NCBI RefSeq assembly: GCF_008831285.2
Contig: NC_045138.2
Span: 39,423,115-39,487,114 of the forward strand
Reading direction: 5' to 3'
DNA from: Nymphaea colorata
Taxonomy: Eukaryota; Streptophyta; Magnoliopsida; Nymphaeales; Nymphaeaceae
Length of the DNA: 64,000 nucleotides
The position numbers and the translations under genes were made by a program. Shown here one piece after another: positions 46,869-58,535 of the stretch (position 1 is its first letter; each line of letters starts with the position of its first letter). The notes under the pieces were generated by a model, which ran no database searches, was not told where the DNA came from, and saw only the letters and a program-made list of their open reading frames with translations.

Positions 46869-47675
46869 CACACAAATTGACAGTTCTTTATTTCAAGGAA
46901 AAGTTACAAGACACTTTTTGTCTTTACTAACAGCACATTAATTCCCTGATTTGTGCATTGTTTTTAACCCTTCGCTAATTACATCATTACATCCACCATA
47001 TTGACTAGAGATGCACTTCCAACATGACGAGATTCTTATCATGTTTGATCTCATAATTATAAATACCTGCCATATTAATCATCATATGTACCCTTCACAT
47101 TCCCCCTCAAACTGGATGGCGGAACGGAAATTCCAGTTTGTTGTAGATTTTTGCAAAAGCAAATCATCCTATCACATAGGCGGTGATTTGGCGAGCCAAA
47201 TTTTCCTTCATAAAAATTTTCTTCAACAGGATGAAGTCCTCGCTTTGGTGAAGAAAGCAACAATCTCTTTGCTAGTCTGCATGCCATCTTTGGTCTTCCA
47301 TCTTCCTGAACGAGCATTTTCTCTGATACCATGTTCAGAAAAAGTAAAAAAAGGAAAGATAAAAGAAGACGAGGGAAAGACTACTTTCATTCATCCTTCA
47401 TGGTTTTACACCATGAAAAGCTATTATTGGCTTTAGTTTCACATCGTGCGATCTCTTTCATTTATAAACCCACACAAATAGATAGCTTCACTAACAGCAC
47501 ATTAATTCTCTGATTTGTGCGCTGTCTTTAATCGTTCTCTATGTGCATCACTATCATGCTCTTTGCTACCATGTTGGCTGCTGATATATTATGTCCACGA
47601 TAATTAAATTTTTAGCATATGTGATCTCATGATTTTTGTTGTCTTCCATATTAATCATGATATTTATACTTTACA
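46869..47675 (-). mobile_element. Internally deleted copia-type LTR element
   Basis: Read on the minus strand it has a 5' LTR (47675-47332, 344 bp), a tRNA-Met primer site (complement of CTCTGATACCA, 47321-47331), only about 232 bp of internal DNA, a polypurine tract (complement of TTCCCCCTCAAAC, 47100-47112), and a 3' LTR (47099-46869). The 3' LTR is truncated at its outer end. The two LTRs align over CTAACAGCACATTAATTC and CATATTAATCAT but have clearly diverged, so the element is not young. There is no coding capacity. Confidence 0.8.
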
Positions 47676-47813
47676 GGATCGTCCTTTCCAGCTACGGCCG
47701 TTTGAGACGCCCATTCGTCGTCTTCCTCTGTCGTTTACCAAAGCACTCTGAGCTCATGATCTATAAATATTGATTACTCCATCGTCATACACTGTCTCGA
47801 AACGTCACTCCTA

Positions 47814-48010
47814 ATGCACCCACGTATACGCCCCCACTGGCTCCAAGAGGCCAGGGAAGAAGAACCTGATCAAGCCGCCGGTAGGTGGAGCCGTTCTTCC
47901 CCCTTGCCACGACGGCCGATGGTTTTCAATCTCCTCCTCACCTCCTTCCCCTCCTCTTCTTCCGTCAGCAGCGTCGCCGCCTCCTCCACCTCCCCAATCC
48001 GCACCACCTT
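47814..48010 (-). pseudogene. Possible UGT C-terminal remnant (GC-rich)
   Basis: A GC-rich island in AT-rich DNA. One minus-strand frame reads VVRIGEVEEAATLLTEEEEG followed by KEVRRRLKTI. That resembles the UGT C-terminal helix pattern (an EEV...LM..EEG.E.R.R motif), but with no PSPG box attached. It is not from the same subgroup as the neighbouring UGTs if real. Low-complexity acidic sequence could mimic this. Confidence 0.35.
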
Positions 48011-49255
48011 TCCCCTACTTTTTGACATTTATTTTATTAACTAAGCTTTAAACTTTTAATTTAGTCGTCGTTAATGACTAAAATGCTTTTAATTCACACT
48101 GAAAAAAACTTTTTGTAAAAATAAAAATAAAAAACAAAAAAAGTAAAAAGACCACAAAGAACATTTTTTTAAATTATAAAAATACCCATTGCTCTTTTAC
48201 TGCTCAAAACGAATTCAAATATAGTTGTACGTGATTCTTAATTGTTTATGAATGGATTCCTGGTTCTGTCCTTTGGAAAGACCAAGAGAACAATATCTCC
48301 TAATATGCAGGTCCACTTTTTCTCTCTGGCGAGTAGAAAGCAGCATATTCTTTCCGCACGTAGAAAACAGGTTATTCTCTCGCTATTAACATAACAAGTT
48401 TAATTTATATTTTAATATGGCAAATACTTTCTCATCTCATTTCATGGGGCTTGGATCAAGAGAATGTGAAATGATGCAGACTGAAAACTCCAACAATTAA
48501 TTGTAGAAAACCACTTGATCGTAATTGGTTTCTTACGCGTGGGCTGATAATAAATTAACGAAAGCTTGAAATAAAAGGTGATGTATGCCTAATTAATTTC
48601 TGTTCTTATCGTGATGGTTGGCTTCTAAATTCTTCATTTAATAGGATGTGTGATTTTTAGGCATAGCGACAAGGGCAGGGAAGTGTTTTAAGCAATAGAA
48701 CATTTTTTCAAAAAAAAAAAGACAAATAAAAAAGGTGTATTTCGTACTACTTAATGAAAAAAAAATGAGAAATTAAAAAAAAAGTGTATTTCGTATTAGT
48801 AATGTTTAAAATCATCCCAGTATAAGGGGCTAATGAGTTCAATGTACGGGGTATATTTGACAAGCATTTGGCACCAAGTTTTAGAATTTCGAGTGTTTGG
48901 GTGTCAACAAAACCGAGAACGATGAAAACTTAATCTTGTCAAAACCTGGCTTTATAAAAGGATTTATGTCATTAGTGGGTGCAACCGTCAACGGCTTCTA
49001 GGTCTCGAGTTCGAATTGCCAGGACGTTCGTTTGAGCAATCACATTTGTAGACAGGCTTATTCTTATTGTTCTTTTTACTTTATACTATTAAATGTCCTA
49101 GGCATTACCGAGGGCCTCCGAACCTTTCAAGAATGAAGGGCCGATTTGGGCACTAATATATAAATAAATAAATGGTTAACCAGAAGGCTAATATGTCAAC
49201 GCGCGTATTAATAATTTTTGTTTTCCATTGTGCACTTCGGTGAGTTTTTGTGAGG
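48011..49255. other. AT-rich intergenic, no gene seen
   Basis: A-rich runs near 48110-48180 and 48705-48785. Near-identical phrases AAAAGTGTATTTCGTA recur at about 48735 and 48781. Confidence 0.45.
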
Positions 49256-49582
49256 AAAATTAAAACTTGGTCGACTACACGAAGAGCTCAAACGCGGAAG
49301 ATTGCTATTTAGAAACTCATCCTACCATACCATTATCAACTTATTCTTTTGCTATGCTCCCAACATTGCGATTCTTCATGCAACTCTTATGAACAACAAA
49401 AGGGTACTGAATTGAACTAGGAAAAGAGGCCTACAACTCCACCACAAGCCAGATGATTCGACGTAGCCTTCCAACACATAGTTTAGCTTCACTTTGAACT
49501 TACTTAATATTCCAAACCAAAGTAGATTCAGGTTGAAACGCAAACTCAAACCATTATGTGGAAATCGACATGCAAATTGAGT
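49256..49582. repeat. 3' flank shared with the 43537-44967 UGT
   Basis: Matches 43220-43536 over most of its length (for example AGAGCTCAAACGCG, AAGATTGCTATTTAGAAACTC). This shows that the frameshifted gene arose from the same duplication series. Confidence 0.8.
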
Positions 49583-51023
49583 CTAAACATTCGCTACTTT
49601 TCCTTTGGACCAACTGTCCACAAGCTGGGCGATGCGCTGGTGAGACAAGCCCTTTCCCGCAAGTGCCTTAGCCACCACCTTGCTCAGCTCACTTGCTCTC
49701 TTCCTTAGCTTCTCCCCCACCTCCCCATCCATCAGCACCCTCACCGCCTGACCCACCTCCTCTCTCAGCACCAGCCCCTTCTCATAACTCACACCCACTG
49801 CTACTCCCATCTCCTCCACCAACATCCGTGAGTTCATTCTCTGCTCTGCATACAGCGGCCACGCGATCATGGGCACCCCGCGTGCGATGCTCTCCAGTGT
49901 CGAGTTCCAGCCACAGTGTGAGAGGAACCCTCCAATGGCTTCATGGCTCAACACCTTCACCTGCGGCGCCCATTCCGGCAGCACCATCCCCACGTCCGCC
50001 GTCCTCTTCACGAACCCTTCTGGAAGAAAGCTCGTTACGTCGTCCTCTTTGTTTCTCGCCGTGCCGAAGAAGGCAGCATCGGCGACGCTGTACGGCTTCC
50101 TCGCCACCCAGAGGAATCGATGCCCGCTCCGTTCTAGCCCCCAAGCGAGCTCTGTTAACTGCTTCTGCATCAATGTTCCCCCACTCCCCAAGCACACGAA
50201 CAAAACAGAGCCTCGTGGCTGCTGGTCCAACCATTTCAAGCAATTATCTTGACCGATCTCCTCTTTCTCGCTTTCATCGACCATCTTCACGAGGGGGCCA
50301 ACAGGGTAGAGGGGTGGAATGTTGTCACCATTTTCGCGACCCTGCATTGGTGCCCTGATTGCATTGGGCTCAAGCTCGGCGACGGTGTTGATCATGATAC
50401 CGGTTGCCTCCCTGTATCTACGGCAATGGTGAAGGTACCACCAGTAGTCAACATCCTGACGGACGGTCTAGCATCGGGTCTACCAGCTCTGTGCCTCGGA
50501 AGGGCAGACAGCCGGGGAGCTTCACCTCGTCCTTCAGGTGCTTGTACTCTCCTACGATATCCTCGTGAAGGATGGGCGTGTGTAGAAAGAGAGACAGCGC
50601 CGTGGCGTTCGAGGTGAAGAGGATGTAGGCGGGGATCTCAAGCTCTGCGGCGACATCGAGTAGGTCTGTGCAGAAGACGTCGAGTATGAAGGCTGTAATT
50701 GGCTGGATCTTGGGGAGGAGGTCCCGCAGGCGTTGGACGGAGCGCCTCATGATGGTTGAGATGGCGGTGAGCACCTTTCCGTTGGTGGGGAGGTCGGAAG
50801 TGTCGACGGCAGGGAGGGAGATACAGTTGATATTGTTGGAAAGCTCGGACAGGTTGGTGATGGAAGAAGCGGGGAACTGGCCGGAGACCGTGAAGAAGGA
50901 AACGGTGAGAGAGTGGCAAGAGAGAAGGGTTTTAGCGAGCTCTATCATGGGGTTGAGATGACCGATGCCGGCGCTCGGGACCATGACGACGTGGGGCTCC
51001 TCCCTGTTGTGTAGGATCTTCAT
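49583..51023 (-). pseudogene. UGT72-like gene broken by one 4-nt frameshift
   Basis: Apart from one lesion this is a complete UGT. The N-terminal part (start 51023, chosen because the Met precedes EEPHVVMVPSAGIGHL with catalytic His at H22) runs about 187 codons. The C-terminal part (from ~50460 to 49583) carries PPLYPVGPLV, GSGGTL and a full PSPG box with WAPQ, HCGWNS and terminal Gln. At 50457-50467 the sequence has GACGGACGG where the sisters have GACGG, a 4-nt tandem gain that shifts the frame and stops it at 50448. The total length less 4 nt fits a 478-residue family member. No other lesion is visible, so the loss is very recent, is one allele, or is an assembly error. An upstream Met at 51143 would add a 40-residue extension and is not favoured. 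Confidence 0.88.
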
Positions 51024-52346
51024 GCTTTGGGTGGGTGGAGACGAAACCTGACTGTCTCGAAGTGCGCAACTTTGGCAGAAGAAAGGGTCGCGAACTCTCT
51101 CCTTTATTAGGTGCTTGGGGCAGCAAGATTTCGAATTCGGCATGACATGCTATCGTTTTGTAGTGTGGCGCCAAGTAATCGGCGCTGTTCTTTATTTGGC
51201 GACGGGTGGATGTGTGATCCTGCTGAGTGTTGAAAAGCCAACCCCCTTCATGGTTGTGAAACATCTGGAAGGGTCGTCCACCACATATTGCATTCTCCTC
51301 CTTTTGCTTCTCATACTTTTAGACGTAAAAAAAAAAAATCACATTATAAAGTTCTAAGATAGAATTGCCAATTATATTATATTGAACAATTCCATCCATG
51401 TTGCGCTAATCTCTCAGTTGAACAAGTTTAAAGTTAGAACCTTCTACTGTATTAATAAGATTATTTAAAGTTCGAAGGTCCAACCCTTCGGGGTCTATAC
51501 ATTTCTAGTAGTTGATAGAGAAGTTTTTGCCGATTAATTTTTAGATCACAGGTATGACTGTCGTGTTCCTTTTGTTTTTTTAACCGATTAATTTGACTGT
51601 GACAAGGGGTTTGACCTTAAAGAGATGAATTTCGATCTCCCAAGTGCCACGCATATGAAGAAATTCTCGATCTTAAAAGTATTCTTGCCGATGGTGACAT
51701 CCGAACCATTTTTGAGGAAGCGGCACTAACTTTTTTGTTAAATCACAACATGCGCGTCACCTCTCATGAAATATATATGATTTTTTTTAGTTGTTTGTGT
51801 TTGTCCTTGTAAGGACTTTTTTTTTCTCTTCCGTTATCTCCGTCTTCTTTGTTTTCAATAGGAGCAATTTTTTTTCTTGGCAGACGAAAATAGTGAAAGA
51901 CCATACGAACAATTTCTTTATTTTGGGTTTTGGCTTCACGGTCAGTTATAATGCTATAATAAGAACTAAGGCTTTCATTCCAACGAAAAGTCAGCTTTCT
52001 TGAGGAAGCAACTCGACCGCTTGATCTGAATCTGATCGGACCAACACTAATAACCATCTTCCTTTAACACGTAGTAAACGCCAACTCTTTCCGATGGCCA
52101 TGGAAATCCATCAACGATGCTGCTGACTCTGTTCAGTAGCCGATTACCCGCAGGCGTAATCACCATCCTCCATTCTGATCACGTTGATAGAGTGAAAAGA
52201 GAGAATGAGTTGCATGCACGCAATCAATATAAACCAAAAGAAGAACAAGGGTATTTTGGTCATTATGTTAAAATGTTGTTTTTAATCTTTTTATCAACTG
52301 ATGTCAATAAAAAATAAATATCAACTTGTTATCGGCCAATTGTATT

Positions 52347-52394
<48 letters not shown>

Positions 52395-53973
52395 TTGATT
52401 ACTCCCTCCAAACCGCTGTCGCTCAGAAGTTCTTTAGTTGTTGGTGATGCTCATGGTTTAATTAAAGCTTATAAATCATTGATTACTTGATAAATTTTTA
52501 ACGAATAAACTTTTAACATTTATTTTTTGAACTATGCATTGAACTTTTAAATTTTCAAAATTTTAAACTTTTTCAATTCGAAAACAATTCAATTTGATCG
52601 ATCTTTTGAATTTTTTGAAAATTCTTGGTTGAAAACCAGCTAGCGGTTCCCATAACGTTAAAAATATTAGCTGATATACTTTCTTCTGACACAGATGCTC
52701 CAGGTGAATCTTGGAGGGCAAGGGAATGAGAAGGGCTTCGAGTTTTGAATCCATTTTGTCAAATCTGGTTAAGAAATGAACTAAATCCTATTACCAATCA
52801 GATTCAGATTGATTGGCAATTTTATAGTTAGATCCAAATTTCACTGCCAATCGGACTGAGACAAGATAAAAGCCCAATCTAATCACATATAGACTTTTGG
52901 GTTTATGTTAATTGGTCAAAACTTAATTGAAAAAGAAAAAAAGATCTGAATTTTGGTTTTAAGTTCAATTTCGTAGAATTTTGCTTCAAGTAGATTCAAT
53001 ATAGACTGAATCTGACCTTTTTCATCGCCTTTCATATTCGCCCTGTATGTCCAAAATGTAATTTCCTTTTTCTTATGGAATGATGCAATCTTCCTTCTTT
53101 TCTTTCCTAAATATTTTCGACAAAACGACTATCAACGGATCATATTCAAATTATATATACTCTTAACCATATCTACTTTTTAGATATTCACATCTTTGAA
53201 TTCGAATATGAATGAAGAAAGATCATATTCGGATCTGAAATCCAATTTCACAAACCACATATGATCCAAATCTGATGTTTACAAATCTGAATTTTGAACT
53301 GATCCCGACCGATTCTCAAAATGTAAGGATATGATATTTGTTTAAAACTAAATCCGATCGAATCTGAATCTAATCACATATTTATCTATGTCCGAATTTA
53401 ATCGGATGGTGTTTCTTGAATTTGAAGTCGATATTTTTTTTAATTGGATATTAACTTTTTTTCTATCAGATTTTTTTTCAGAATGATCAGACACCATAAT
53501 GCTTCGATGTAAAGGTTGCATTTAGAAAGTAGGTTGTAAAGAAAAAAAATGAAAATATTAAATGGTAGTCAGCATCTCTGAATTGTAGTTGTAGCCAAGG
53601 CAAGTTGGATTTCGAATTTTCGAGCTGCTAGTTTGAGATCCAGTATCCACACCTAATTTTCGCGATACCAACAACTACGGGAAGGACCAAACCTGGTTAG
53701 ATCCGGCCGACCATTCATTTGTTGGCTCGATCTTTAGCTTTCGAAAACCTGCAAATGAAAAAGTGGTGAAATTCGGAAAACGGTTGCGGAAAATTCCAGA
53801 GAAGGAGAAGAAATCACTGCAAATTACTTTGTCTAATGGCAGTGTTCATATTCATCAAATCGTCTCATCTATTCCTAAAATCTGTCCGTCTTGAAATCTG
53901 TTGGTCCCCAGAGAGTTCATATTTTACAGCAATAAAGAAGATGAAAGAGATTCTTCGGGATGGTGGAAAATTT
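51024..53973. other. AT-rich intergenic, no supported gene
   Basis: Contains many worn AATCTGAATCC/GATTCAGATT-type phrases (52790-53420), similar to those in the segmental duplication near 10900-11400, so they probably derive from one old repeat family. A short frame at 52117-52317 has no recognisable domain. Confidence 0.45.
52352..52392. repeat. (AT)n microsatellite
   Basis: About 20 uninterrupted TA/AT units. Confidence 0.95.
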
Positions 53974-54477
53974 TCAGGCGTAGGAAACGCCAAGAGAAGC
54001 GTTGAAGCAGAATCTCTCTGACACCGTCTTCCTCACTCTGGAGTCGTTCTCCTCCGGTATGGATAGAAGAGTTCCGTTTTGGGGACGTGGCTGCTCCCGG
54101 CGCATCGGGAGCGCCCGCCTAACGTCACCGCCGGCGTCTCTTCTCTCCGCGGTGGGTCTTGTCCTGAAGATCAGTTGGAGCAGCTTGCTGAAGTGCCGAA
54201 GGACCGTCTGCCGCCGCTGGCCCTTCCTGAGCGGTGCTGGTGCCGAAGTTGGTGGCAGAGACGTCGACGCGAAGTGGGGCATGGAGTTTGACCTGCAGGA
54301 AACGGAGGAGGTAATGGCGGAGTCGAGATGACGTTTGAAAGATCTGAGCTCGAAGGAGTCGTAGAGGCAACTGTCGCAGTCCCAGACCAGCTTGCTCCTT
54401 CCCAAATGCTCTTCCTCCTTCTCCTTGCCTTTCATGGCGGTGGCATCTTCCAAGAAAGAAACTTTCCTTACCCCCAT
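53974..54477 (-). CDS. Small uncharacterised plant protein (167 aa)
   Basis: A minus-strand frame with plant-gene composition in an AT-rich surround. The start is taken at 54477 (MGVRKVSFLED); an in-frame Met at 54531 would add 18 charged residues. The recognisable part is VWDCDSCLYDSFELRSFKRH at about residues 31-50. It resembles the W-D-C/G-x-S-x-L-Y-D-S-x-E-L signature of a small plant-specific family without known function. Ser/Arg-rich sequence follows (RSNSMP, then RKGQRRQ). No signal peptide or membrane segment is seen. Frames on the opposite strand over the same bases are shadows. That it is a gene is fairly secure; its function is unknown. Confidence 0.65.
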   Translation of the reverse strand: MGVRKVSFLEDATAMKGKEKEEEHLGRSKLVWDCDSCLYDSFELRSFKRHLDSAITSSVSCRSNSMPHFASTSLPPTSAPAPLRKGQRRQTVLRHFSKLLQLIFRTRPTAERRDAGGDVRRALPMRREQPRPQNGTLLSIPEENDSRVRKTVSERFCFNASLGVSYA

Positions 54478-57400
54478 TTCTGCCTGCTCTTCCTCCAATC
54501 TCTCCCCCTCCCCTCCTTTTTTTATATGCATGAAATCCGTGTTCTCCGTCTCCCTTGCTTCTCACTGTCAACTACACACACGCAAAGTGCCTGAAGTCGA
54601 TGTAAAAGTCAGAATGGCACCCGAGAAAGGGAAGGAGATAGAAAAAGATACACGACAGAGAGAACCCCGTGCTGGGAAATGGCGCATTTATCTCTGGAAT
54701 CAGAATTCTCAAGTCTTGAACAGAAAGAAAGAAAAAATAAAAACTAAAACTCAACAGGAGCGCACATGGAGACCTCGTGCTTAGTTTGGCTTTCAATTCA
54801 AGTATAAAGAGTGAGTAGTTTTCCGTAGCTTCACGCTTAGATTGGTGGAATTGGAACAGGGCAGGATCGTTGACGAACAAGCAATTCCAAATCCCAAAGC
54901 CAAAAAAGTAGAACACTTTTAATATCTTTCTTTGTCTCTCCATTGCTGCATATATTGCTGTAGATGGTTGATCTGAGTTTTAAAACCGGCGACTTTCAAC
55001 CAAGAGACTTTGATAATTAGACGTCGATCTTGGCGGATATGATTTGGAAGTGGTCTAAAGAATCCCATTTTATCAATTAAAAAAAAACACGAACAAAAAG
55101 TAGTTGGGGTTAGACTTCAACAGTGGATTCGCCAAAGTGGACTCTATAATCGAGACCATTTTCTTGGACTCCCACATGTTCCTTCTTCATTTTTTATTTT
55201 CAAGAAGCTACCTTCGTTTTACTACTTGTTTGTTTCTGAGTAATTGTGCAATCTTTATGTAATCTTTCTCTCTCTCTCTCTCAATTTGTTGGAGGGGCAC
55301 CATCATATTACTAGTTCAATAGTAATACGCAATCGAGTTACAGATATAAGCAGGGTGGTTCAAAGATTAAGGCGGCTTTGAATTAGGTGGAGTTAACATG
55401 GCCCCTACTCAGGGGTGGATCAAATTCAAAATTAGAAGCTGCACAACTTCGTTAAATGAGGAAAACATAAATAAAATGGTTGCCTGCTGTCTTCTTTTCT
55501 GCATCGAGAAACTTGGTGTGATGAACCTGAACGAGATTATGTGGTAGTAACCGCTTCTGTCTCCAATTAAATCACTTTCATCTACAATCAATAAGGAAAA
55601 AAAAAAGAAGGAAAAGGTGAACAATAAGTCAAGGCCTAATCGGCTGGCCACCAAGTTGGCACCTTCCAGGAAGCATGTTATATTGAGAAAACCAGCAGGA
55701 AGCGGACAGATGAAAGGCTGCATCTCACCAACCTTCATTTAAATAACACTCCTTTCCCACGGGCATCACTTGATTTTCTGCAACTTTCCACTCCCCACTA
55801 CTCACGGCGTTATTATCGAACCTTCCTTACAATTTTGCATGTGACAGAGAGACATTCTCACTCAAGTGTGTGAGACCAAGTGGTCTCTTCACCCGAATCC
55901 CGAGCATGAGGAGAATTGCTCACCAGTCGAAGCATTACCATCGAATTCATGCTACCGCTGCAGAACAGGTGATGAGAAGCCAACGGTGATCAGTTGAAGA
56001 AGAAGAAGGCGACCCGTGAGCTTTCTCGTATAGTTGCTTGCTGAAAGCATGAGATTGGGAATTAATGCCTTTGATGCAATTTATTCTCAGCCAACAACCG
56101 GACATGACTAATTTGGTTCAAGAATCAAAGGAGACTAAGAGAACATAATCAACATGTTTGGATGTGATCTTCAAAGTCCCTGTAGTACTCTGGGTAGGGG
56201 TTTGACCTTTAACCAGGCGGTGGGTCTCCCTGAAAGGCCAAGAAAAGTGCAAAGTCAGTTTCAGTAACTCCATTCGTAGGTCAATTATCCCGGTTTGGAA
56301 TAATTTTATTTATGTACATATTAAAATATTTTGTTTGCCTATCTTTCACTGAAAACTCTGTTCTCGAGCTTTTGAAATGCTTTTAATGTTCGTCTGTACT
56401 ACTTAGATACTTACGTATCTAAACATATCCCAATGCATCCAATTATTGATTCGCCACAGCACCTGTTTGAAGTCTGAACCTGATCCGTTCCCACCAGAGT
56501 TACCGGGTGGACATCTGTATCTTTGCGTGCACGAAACATGCAATGTTCATATTCCAATCTCATTTCATTAGGGTCTCAACCATATTAGATCTGGAAAATA
56601 TACAGTTGTCACCATGTTCAACTAATCAAAGATTGCTAAGTCCGACTCACTGTTTCCTCATAGTTCCGATGATGTTCACATTGATTGGATTTAGAAGCAG
56701 AACCAGATGGGATCTAAAATATTGGATAAGAAAATCGCACACAAAGTCGTAACTTCCATTCTTTTAATGTTCATCTCAAACCCAACTACATGAATCAAAG
56801 ATCAGATGATATGCAGATCATTAACATCCACAAGTGCCATGCTTTCGTCTGCGAGGTCGCCCATTTTCCTGTGGCCGATCCCATCTACCTGATCCGTTTT
56901 AAGATAAACGTGCTTCTGGTTATGTCTCCTTGGCGAGACAAGCGAACGTAGAACTATTCTAATATTTTTGACGTTTCTAGCTGGAACAGAACTTTCAATA
57001 TTTAACCTCATAAAATATTCTTATAACCGAAGAGTTATCCATCAATAATATGCAGGATTCGGCAATAAGATGGTTCGTAAACACAAAGCTCATCCTCCCT
57101 TAAGCAATAACGGAGAGAAACGGGCACCTGGAATCAGATTAAGATCGATCTTATATAGTATTTAAAGTGCACTACTAATCAAACATTGGTTGGTAAATAT
57201 AAAATCTCTAATTCTGATTTTTATTTGCAATACCTTGAATGTAGAGCCACCCGACAGAATTCAGAATAATAGACAATGAAGACATACATATACCAACACT
57301 TTATTTCACAAAGACTACTCTTGGCATTCACATATATTGAGACTCATATCAGAATGTATAGTTTCACACAAATGTGCAGTAGGAGAGATGACAGTAGTTC

Positions 57401-57600
57401 CGTTGGTTAACCTTTAAAAAAACAAAAAACAAAAGTCAGGCATAACATAATTCATACAACGTTCCGCACACTGTATACACATATCCAGTAATGCACATCA
57501 GAATAAGAATGAGATCATGCCCAAGCTCCCACAAGGAAAAAAGGGAAACAAGAGAAACTTACATCCAAAATACATTGATGGAAGTTGCACCAGAATTGAA
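54478..57600. other. Intergenic, no supported gene
   Basis: A (CT)n tract lies at about 55267-55283. A short ATG-led segment at 55906-55970 ending in CAGGTGATGAG could be an exon with a donor site, but nothing supports it. Otherwise no protein character. Confidence 0.4.
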
Positions 57601-57619
57601 TGAAAGGACAAATTAAAGT

Positions 57620-58535
57620 TGTGCGAGAAAACCAATAAAAAATTGCAAAAATACAACACAAGTATCAGATCATAAGCTCAAGAATTACCAACTCACAAGG
57701 TTTTAAATCCAACATTGTGGATACACAATGACAACTCACAGAAACCAAATCGAGAAGCATATAGTCACTATACACCATTCATCAGTCACCATAACCGAAG
57801 TTGCTAAAAAAGCATGATCAACATATAAAAGTCGTTCACTCCTGCATGGAACAAACACATAACTCCACTTAAGTAGAGGCCGGTTCGAGTCCAAATAGTA
57901 CTGACCTGGGACCAGATACCTTGAATCCATGAGATTTTATGGCTGACCCAGCTCAAATATGGATAAAATAATGAGATACAAGTCCGAGTTATGCTGACCT
58001 CTTAACAGGAGTTGTTCGATGCATGAGCTAACAATGCCTCTCCATCTTTCCAAGTCAAATTACAGCAAAAGAAACCCTTTTGAATCTTAAAGGAAAACCA
58101 ATAAAATATTTCCCAAAGACAACGCCAGTATGAGATCATAAGCTCAAGAATTACCAGCTCACAAGGTTTTAAATCCAGCATCGTGTACACTGAAGGACAA
58201 CTCACAGAAACGAATACAGTCACTATACACCATTCATCAGTCACCAGGACTGAAGGTTGCAAAAAAGCTGGATCAACATATAAAAGTCATTCACTCCTGC
58301 ATGGAACAAACACATAATTTCACATAAGTAGAGGCTGGTTCACGTCCAACAGGTACTGACCTGGGCCCGCTTACCTTCAAACCATGAGATTTTATAGCTG
58401 ACCCAGCTCAAATATGGATAACGTGCTCAGATAACCTCCCAACAGGAGTGTTTGGATGCATGAGCTAAAAATGCCTCTTCATGTTACCAAGTCAACTTAC
58501 AGGATAAAAGAGCCTTTTGAATCATAAATACCACA
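57620..58535. repeat. Diverged tandem duplication, about 455-466 bp unit
   Basis: Unit 1 (about 57620-58085) and unit 2 (about 58086-58535) share AGATCATAAGCTCAAGAATT, ATACACCATTCATCAGTCAC and CTGACCCAGCTCAAATATGG at constant offsets of 455-466 bp. Several small indels separate them. No coding capacity is evident. Confidence 0.88.

Noticed and set aside
51024-51143. 40-residue upstream extension of the frameshifted UGT
   Set aside because: The extension is Cys/Lys-rich with no family counterpart. The Met at 51023 fits the conserved N-terminus.
52117-52317. 66-codon ORF with a UGT-like SRLPAGVITILHSDHV stretch
   Set aside because: The similarity is too short and lacks the catalytic-His motif. 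Probably chance.
54002-54784. Plus-strand ORFs opposite the 167-aa gene
   Set aside because: Frames are arbitrary and lack motifs, while the minus frame carries a recognisable WDC...LYDS...EL signature.
56802-57011. 69-codon minus-strand ORF
   Set aside because: No recognisable family and no supporting splice or promoter context.
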